Of a stretch of 6,658 nt of DNA, positions 1 to 4,167 are shown piece by piece. The stretch comes from Victivallales bacterium (GTDB lineage: Bacteria > Verrucomicrobiota > Lentisphaeria > Oligosphaerales > Oligosphaeraceae). The notes beneath the pieces are model-generated. The model did no database searches and had not been told where the DNA came from. It worked only from the letters and a program-made list of their open reading frames with translations. The stretch lies in contig JAFZZD010000881.1 in assembly GCA_017615955.1 (NCBI GenBank), forward strand, positions 1 to 6,658, given 5' to 3'. Within the stretch, counting starts at the first letter, position 1. Every line of letters begins with the position of its first letter. The position numbers were made by a program, and so were the translations under genes.

Positions 1-1
1 C

Positions 2-196
2 ATGGCGGAGGATTTTGCCAGAATGCGGCTTTATGAAGGCAGCGCAGATGTGATGCTACTGGCGCAATTCGAGGCATTCTGCCCTGATGCATTCCCCATT
101 GGCAAAGATGTCACTTCAGGTGCAGTGGTTTACGTATTATCAAAAACGCCAAATCCAGATGACATCGGGCCATTCAATGGTACGCTTCCTTTCTAG
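2..196 (+). CDS. 3' end of an unidentified protein (partial, cut by window edge)
   Basis: An open frame runs in from the left edge and ends with TAG at 194-196, giving the last 64 or so residues of a protein. The ATG at position 2 is simply the first complete codon and need not be the true start. No Shine-Dalgarno site can be judged because the upstream DNA is missing. The tail is mixed alpha/beta in character: a charged helix-like stretch (AEDFARMRLYEGSADVML), then a hydrophobic strand (GAVVYVLSK) and a Pro/Asp/Gly-rich end (PNPDDIGPFNGTLPF). There is no membrane segment and no motif I recognise, so no function is assigned. Codon use resembles the downstream genes and no overlapping frame competes, which is the main support for it being real. 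Confidence 0.55.
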   Translation: MAEDFARMRLYEGSADVMLLAQFEAFCPDAFPIGKDVTSGAVVYVLSKTPNPDDIGPFNGTLPF

Positions 197-212
197 GATA
201 CAGCTTTATGTT

Positions 213-245
213 TTATCCACAGATTCACACAGATTTTCACAGATG
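213..245 (+). repeat. Three 10-bp CACAGAT units, with a perfect DnaA-box match in the first
   Basis: Three direct units with a 10-bp period occupy 216-225 (TCCACAGATT), 226-235 (CACACAGATT) and 236-245 (TTCACAGATG), all sharing CACAGAT. The bases leading into the first unit make TTATCCACA (213-221), an exact match to the high-affinity E. coli DnaA box. The other two units do not match that consensus. Similar CCACAGATT/CACAGATT strings are, to my recollection, a common intergenic repeat in several bacterial phyla, so the DnaA-box match may be incidental. The repeat starts 17 bases after the stop of the partial gene and lies about 220 bases before the next start. Confidence 0.6.
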
Positions 246-449
246 AAATTGTAGGCCAGCCGTAGTCAGGTCATTTTGAGGTCATTCATCAGGAAAGTCT
301 GACTTTTGGGGATGTGTGTTTCCTTCTTCCTGAATACACGGAAATTCACTGCGCACTTAAATTGAAATTGCGACTTGAAAAACAAAGAAAAAAAGTATCT
401 TAACCAAAATGTTCATCGGATAATGTTTTCAATAAAGTCATATTAGCAC
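246..449. other. Intergenic stretch ahead of the exported protein gene
   Basis: No open frame of credible length is seen here. An 8-bp direct repeat AGGTCATT occurs at 268-275 and 279-286. AGTCAG (264-269) can pair with CTGACT (299-304), which is followed by a short T run, but the 29-nt loop makes this weak as a terminator for the upstream gene. From about 360 the DNA becomes A-rich (378-395 is almost all A). This is the likely promoter zone for the downstream gene: TTGAAA at 375-380 and GATAAT at 419-424 are individually promoter-like but are not correctly spaced to each other, so no promoter is called. Confidence 0.4.
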
Positions 450-463
450 AAGGAGAAAGAACA

Positions 464-3130
464 ATGCGAGTGAAAAGCCTGTTGATTTTACTGATGATGG
501 CAGTCGTTGCCTGTGGAGTGGAACTAACCCTGGATGGGAAGTTGGATGAGGCGGCGTGGCAGAAGGCAGAAAAGCACAGCGGCTTCGTCAAGGCGAAACA
601 GAAGCAAGGCTCGCCTGAAATCAAGGCGCAGACAGAATTTTCCGTGATTCAGGAGGCGGACGCCGTCTATTTCGGCATAAAGTGCCATGAGCCATTGATG
701 GACAAGCTTATCAAGAAGGAGAAGGCAGCCGCCGTATGGACTGATGACGGACTGGAGATCTTCCTGGCGCCTTCGGGACTGCCTTCGGACTTCTACCAGT
801 TCCGCCTCACGGTAAACCACCAGGATGCCAGCCTGTTCTACGGCGAGGGCGGCGCAATACAGCCAGACCCATATTCACCTGAATGGACATACGCGGTGCA
901 CCTGGACAAGGACTTCTGGTCCTGCGAGGTGAAGTTCCCATTGACCGCATTCTACATGACGCGCCAGAACCTGTGGCGTTCCGAGTGGCTGGTGGACGTA
1001 AGCCGCACGCGCACTACTGAAAAGGAAAGCAGCTCCTGGAGTCCCAGGATCTACAAGTTCCTTGAACCCAAGCAGTTCCGCAAGATGGGCGGCTTCCCCA
1101 TGAGGAAGGAAAACGATGATGTGTGGGTTTCCGATGCGCGTGCCATTGTGAGCGGCAGGAAGGATAACGGTGCTCTTACAGGTGTTCTGGCCCTTACGGT
1201 CAATGTACCGAAGAGGAGCGAATATTCGGTCAATGGCAAGAGAATGGAACTGAAGTCGGGAGCCAACAAGGTGTCCGTTCCATACGAATATGCCAAGTCA
1301 GGCCGCAATGAAGTGCCGATCGTGTGCAAGCGCATGTCCGATGGCAAGGAATTCAAGCGCAAATACCCTGTAATCGCCACATACGAGCCATTGAAGGTGC
1401 GGCTGACGCTGCCTGAATACCGCAACAACTTCTATCCGGGGCAGGACAGTTCCGTCATCGCAGGCAGCATCGAGCGCATAGGCAAGGGCGAGGTCACGCT
1501 GACGCTTTCCGGCGAAGGTCTCAAGACGCAGAAGAAAGTGCTGGGCAAGTCGTTGGAATTCTCATTTGACGGCAAGGGCTTCAAGGAAGGCGCCACTGCG
1601 GAACTCAAGGCTGAGACACAGGGCATCACCCAGATTGTGAAGATCCGCAAGCTGGCGCCAAGCAAGCAAAGGATGAGCTGGATCTCCAATGGAATGCTGG
1701 TCGTGGATGGCAAGCCTGTGATGCCGCGCCGCATGTCCGCAGTCTATTACAATGGCGGCGAGGCCTTCAAGAAGAAATTTGACGCAGACAACCTGCACCT
1801 CACGATGGACATCAATTCGCAGACTGGCTGGATCGAACCCTTCAGGCTGATCAAGGGAATCGAGCAGAAGGAGGCCACCCGCGATGTGCGTCCCTGCGAC
1901 GAGCTGTTCAAGAAGATTGACGAGACCATCGCAAAGAACAAGGACAGGGACTTTGTCTCCTACGAGATTTCCGACGAACCCGAATGCAGGAACATTTCGC
2001 CCGAATACCTGGGGTACATCTACCGCTATCTTGCGGAGAAGGATCCATACCATGTGGTGCACATGTGCTCACGCTCCGCAAGCAAGTATATCGACTGCGC
2101 GGACTGGTTCGAACCCCATCCCTACATCAACCCGATGATCTTCAACGGCGAACGCCGCTACGGCAGGGAAATCAACACGATTGGTGCGTTCCTGGATGAA
2201 ATCTGGTTGCAGAACCGCCCCGACAAGTGCGTGGGTTTGAATGCGACTGCGTTCAGCTACAAGTACTCCAGCGACGCCTCAGACTATCCCAACTTCCGCG
2301 AGATAATCTGCCATATCTGGGCGGGCATGAACCATGGTGCCAAGACTGTTAAGTCCTACGCATACCATGACCTGGGCGACCGTCCAAGCATCTATGAGGG
2401 GCTTCGCTATGTTTATGGCTGCATGGAAAGGCTTCAGGACTTCATCTTGTTCGCAAAGCGCACCTTCCTGGTGAAGACTCCTGACTGCGAGGCAATGCTG
2501 TACGAGAACGGCAAGGACCGCATGATCGTGGTGGTCAATATGAGCACGAAGAAGATCAAGGCCAGCCTTCCTGGCGTGAAGGGCACTTTCTTTGAATTCT
2601 GCGGCCCGCGCACATTCAGCAAGTTTGACCTTGAACTGGAGCCCCAGGAAGTGATCGTTGCCACATCCCGCAAGATGGACGAGGGTCTGAAGTCCCGCGC
2701 GGAAGTGGCCGCTGAAATCGACAAGCTGGAGGAAGCCCGCAAGAGCCGCGGCAACATCCTGTTCAACCGCCATAATGACATTGAGATCACCGCATCGCGC
2801 CCAACCGGCTCATGCTACAAGATGTTCGATGGCGTGACGGATGTTCATGCCTTCAGCCAGAACCGCGGCAAGAGCGGATTTTTTGAGATGGCGTTCCCCA
2901 AGTTCGTGCCTGAATTCAATGTGATACGCGTCTTTGGCTACAACATAGACGGAATGGTGGTCAAGATCCGCAAGAAGGGCGACTGGGTCACGCTTGAGCC
3001 TGCCAAACTTGAGAAGAGCGAATTCATGCGGGAGCTGATTTTCAAGGACAAGCTCACCACCGTGAAGATACGCTTTGAAATCCCCAAGGGCAAATTTGAG
3101 CTTTATGAGATTGAACTTCTGAACAATTGA
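464..3130 (+). CDS. Exported CBM9-like / TIM-barrel glycoside-hydrolase-like / discoidin-like multidomain protein
   Basis: This 888-residue protein probably binds and may cleave a polysaccharide at the cell surface. Residues 1-16 are an export signal ending in VVAC, an acceptable lipobox, so Cys17 may carry lipid; a plain signal peptide is the alternative. Residues 20-213 resemble family-9-like (DOMON-fold) carbohydrate-binding domains: LDGKLDEAAW, then DDGLEIFLAP at 94-103, then a WSCEVKFPL strand. Residues 240-395 look like one or two beta-sandwiches. Residues 405-665 resemble a glycosidase TIM barrel. It opens with VVDGKPVMPRR, has YEISDEPE around 500-507 with Glu505 as candidate acid/base, and ends with a GMNHGAKTVKSYAYHD strand. 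A beta-sandwich follows (665-735), then a helical linker and a discoidin-like (F5/8, CBM32-type) domain at about 763-886. AAGGAG at 450-455 lies 8 bases before this ATG and supports the start; GTG at 470 is a less likely alternative. No second catalytic carboxylate is evident, so it could be a binding protein. Substrate and GH family are unknown. Confidence 0.8.
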   Translation: MRVKSLLILLMMAVVACGVELTLDGKLDEAAWQKAEKHSGFVKAKQKQGSPEIKAQTEFSVIQEADAVYFGIKCHEPLMDKLIKKEKAAAVWTDDGLEIFLAPSGLPSDFYQFRLTVNHQDASLFYGEGGAIQPDPYSPEWTYAVHLDKDFWSCEVKFPLTAFYMTRQNLWRSEWLVDVSRTRTTEKESSSWSPRIYKFLEPKQFRKMGGFPMRKENDDVWVSDARAIVSGRKDNGALTGVLALTVNVPKRSEYSVNGKRMELKSGANKVSVPYEYAKSGRNEVPIVCKRMSDGKEFKRKYPVIATYEPLKVRLTLPEYRNNFYPGQDSSVIAGSIERIGKGEVTLTLSGEGLKTQKKVLGKSLEFSFDGKGFKEGATAELKAETQGITQIVKIRKLAPSKQRMSWISNGMLVVDGKPVMPRRMSAVYYNGGEAFKKKFDADNLHLTMDINSQTGWIEPFRLIKGIEQKEATRDVRPCDELFKKIDETIAKNKDRDFVSYEISDEPECRNISPEYLGYIYRYLAEKDPYHVVHMCSRSASKYIDCADWFEPHPYINPMIFNGERRYGREINTIGAFLDEIWLQNRPDKCVGLNATAFSYKYSSDASDYPNFREIICHIWAGMNHGAKTVKSYAYHDLGDRPSIYEGLRYVYGCMERLQDFILFAKRTFLVKTPDCEAMLYENGKDRMIVVVNMSTKKIKASLPGVKGTFFEFCGPRTFSKFDLELEPQEVIVATSRKMDEGLKSRAEVAAEIDKLEEARKSRGNILFNRHNDIEITASRPTGSCYKMFDGVTDVHAFSQNRGKSGFFEMAFPKFVPEFNVIRVFGYNIDGMVVKIRKKGDWVTLEPAKLEKSEFMRELIFKDKLTTVKIRFEIPKGKFELYEIELLNN

Positions 3131-3132
3131 GG
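3129..3132 (+). promoter_or_regulatory. Ribosome-binding site overlapping the upstream stop codon; decides the start at 3142
   Basis: GAGG overlaps the TGA stop of the preceding gene and sits 9 bases before ATG 3142. It has no spacing to ATG 3133 and only 3 bases to ATG 3136. It therefore favors 3142 over these starts and over TTG 3127, which overlaps the upstream stop codon. The arrangement suggests translational coupling of the two exported proteins. Confidence 0.65.
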
Positions 3133-3141
3133 ATGATGACC

Positions 3142-3927
3142 ATGCGCAAGATCATGATATTGTTGATGCTGGCCCTGCTTGTGTGCGCCAGGGCTGAAGA
3201 GCAGGTGATTTGGAAATTGGATGAGACCAATACTGCAGTAGATGGCAAGAAAAGCTGGTATTCGGACAAGCCACTGGTGGTGGAACCACTGCCTGAAGGC
3301 GGCTTTGCCCTGAAAAGCCAGGCCACGCGCCGCCTGCTCCTTCAGCCTGATGCATGGCTGGTGTTCGAGCTGGCGAAGGCGGAAATTGTCGAGCCTGGAA
3401 AATACACGATGTGGAGCATGCACGTCCATACAGACAAGTATGGCTACATCGTGGGCAGCGACCACCAGGTGCCACTGGGTCTTCATACCATCAAGCTCAA
3501 TAGCCTCACCAAGCCAATGACCACAGGGGTCATCTTCTACAACTACAACCTCAATCTGTATTTCAAGTACATTAAGCTGGTGACCGAGCCGGAGAACAGC
3601 CTGTGCGCAATCGTGCCGGAGGGAAAGACCGTCCTAGAAGTGGGCGACAAGATCACAATATTGCTGAAACTTAAGGAACCATGCGAGGACGTCAGCTGCA
3701 AACTGATGCAGAACCGCTTCCCCTTCTCCCTCAATGGCACGGATGCCGTTGACCTGAAGGCAGTGGATGACGACTGCAAGATCTGGCGCGCGGACATCAC
3801 AATCAAGAGCTACCAGAGCAAGCGTCCAGTTGGCATGCGCGGAATACGCATAAAGGCAAGCGTCCTGGGCGGCAAGCTGAATATGCCAATCTACGGCGTA
3901 ATACCAGCCGCATTCAAGAAGCAGTAA
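3142..3927 (+). CDS. Secreted beta-rich protein of unknown function, paired with the upstream glycosidase-like gene
   Basis: From ATG 3142 this encodes 261 residues. Residues 1-18 are a clear signal peptide: MRK, a Leu/Met-rich core, then ARA before Glu19, a standard signal peptidase I site. Cys15 lies in LLVC but has Val before it, so a lipoprotein is less likely. The mature part looks all-beta in two portions. Residues 19-150 resemble a galactose-binding-like or CBM-like sandwich, with aromatic strands such as KYTMWSMHVHTDKYGYIVG and a GLHTIKL strand typical of such folds. Residues 155-261 look Ig-like, starting VPEGKTVLEVGDKITILLKL. I see no catalytic signature and do not recognise a family. 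The 11-base gap to the upstream stop and the shared export route suggest one operon and a common substrate or surface complex, an inference from position only. Longer starts at 3127, 3133 and 3136 are open but poorly placed relative to the ribosome-binding site. Confidence 0.75.
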   Translation: MRKIMILLMLALLVCARAEEQVIWKLDETNTAVDGKKSWYSDKPLVVEPLPEGGFALKSQATRRLLLQPDAWLVFELAKAEIVEPGKYTMWSMHVHTDKYGYIVGSDHQVPLGLHTIKLNSLTKPMTTGVIFYNYNLNLYFKYIKLVTEPENSLCAIVPEGKTVLEVGDKITILLKLKEPCEDVSCKLMQNRFPFSLNGTDAVDLKAVDDDCKIWRADITIKSYQSKRPVGMRGIRIKASVLGGKLNMPIYGVIPAAFKKQ

Positions 3928-3935
3928 TTGTTCTT

Positions 3936-3998
3936 CTGTGGTCTGTGGTCTGTGGCCTGTGGCCTGTGGACTGTGGCCTGTGGACAGTGGACTGTGAA
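3936..3998 (+). repeat. Left arm: nine tandem CTGTGGN heptamers
   Basis: Nine uninterrupted 7-bp units start at 3936 and read CTGTGGT twice, CTGTGGC twice, CTGTGGA, CTGTGGC, CTGTGGA, CAGTGGA and CTGTGAA. Variation falls mainly in the last base of each unit, and the final two units are degenerate. The array begins 8 bases after the TAA of the secreted protein gene. Its 3' part (3980-3992, GTGGACAGTGGAC) is an exact 13-bp inverted complement of the heptamers at 4125-4137 and again at 4132-4144. The 7-bp period is comparable in kind to the short tandem heptamer repeats described from cyanobacteria; no relationship is claimed. Confidence 0.9.
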
Positions 3999-4028
3999 GA
4001 AGTTGGGTATTCGCTGACAGTGTTGTGC

Positions 4029-4082
4029 CTGCCAGATGCGGATGGCAGTCACGCGTCCTGACGCGCGGCCAATGGCCGCGCG
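4029..4082 (+). other. Nested hairpins in the core between the heptamer arms
   Basis: Three inverted repeats are packed here. CTGCCA (4029-4034) pairs with TGGCAG (4043-4048) around an 8-nt loop. CGCGTC (4052-4057) pairs with GACGCG (4060-4065) around a tight 2-base loop. CGCGCGGCC (4062-4070) pairs perfectly with GGCCGCGCG (4074-4082) around AAT. The last two share 4062-4065, so they exclude each other, giving two alternative folds. No T-run follows the 9-bp stem, so it is not a standard intrinsic terminator. It could be the conserved core of a mobile palindromic repeat, or it could block or stabilise transcript ends. Confidence 0.7.
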
Positions 4083-4106
4083 GAATAGCGTACCACGCGG
4101 AATAGC
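4079..4106 (+). repeat. Pair of 11-bp direct repeats CGCGGAATAGC
   Basis: CGCGGAATAGC occurs at 4079-4089 and 4096-4106, 17 bases start to start, with GTACCA between them. The first copy shares its CGCG with the 3' side of the 9-bp hairpin. This may be a partial internal duplication within the repeat cassette or two binding sites for one protein. The sequence alone does not decide. Confidence 0.7.
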
Positions 4107-4118
4107 TCTGGCTTTCCC

Positions 4119-4145
4119 TCCACTGTCCACTGTCCACTGTCCACT
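4119..4145 (-). repeat. Right arm: inverted TCCACTG heptamer array
   Basis: Three full TCCACTG units (4119-4125, 4126-4132, 4133-4139) and a fourth cut to TCCACT (4140-4145) form a tandem heptamer array. On the opposite strand it reads CAGTGGA, identical to the eighth unit of the left array (3985-3991), so the two arrays face each other. The array ends 7 bases before the Shine-Dalgarno site of the next gene. In an RNA the two arms could pair over 13 bp or more and enclose the hairpin core. Confidence 0.9.
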
Positions 4146-4167
4146 AAATACAAAGGAGTAAGTTTTT

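Noticed and set aside
375..424. Sigma-70 promoter for the 464-3130 gene
   Set aside because: TTGAAA (375-380) and GATAAT (419-424) are 38 bases apart, and no well-spaced partner for either is convincing.
1562..2062. Minus-strand open frame of 166 codons
   Set aside because: It lies wholly inside the 888-residue gene, which has a signal peptide, recognisable domains and a ribosome-binding site. The antisense frame shows no motif and is a by-product of biased codon use.
3127..3141. Longer start (TTG 3127, or ATG 3133/3136) for the secreted beta-rich protein
   Set aside because: TTG 3127 overlaps the upstream stop codon and the two ATGs are too close to GAGG 3129-3132. ATG 3142 has 9-base spacing and yields a cleaner signal peptide.
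4062..4082. Rho-independent terminator after the secreted protein gene
   Set aside because: The stem is strong but is followed by GAATAGCG rather than a T-run, and lies 135 bases past the stop.
3936..4145. CRISPR array
   Set aside because: The units are 7 bp and directly adjacent, with no spacers of 25-40 bases, and no cas gene is present.
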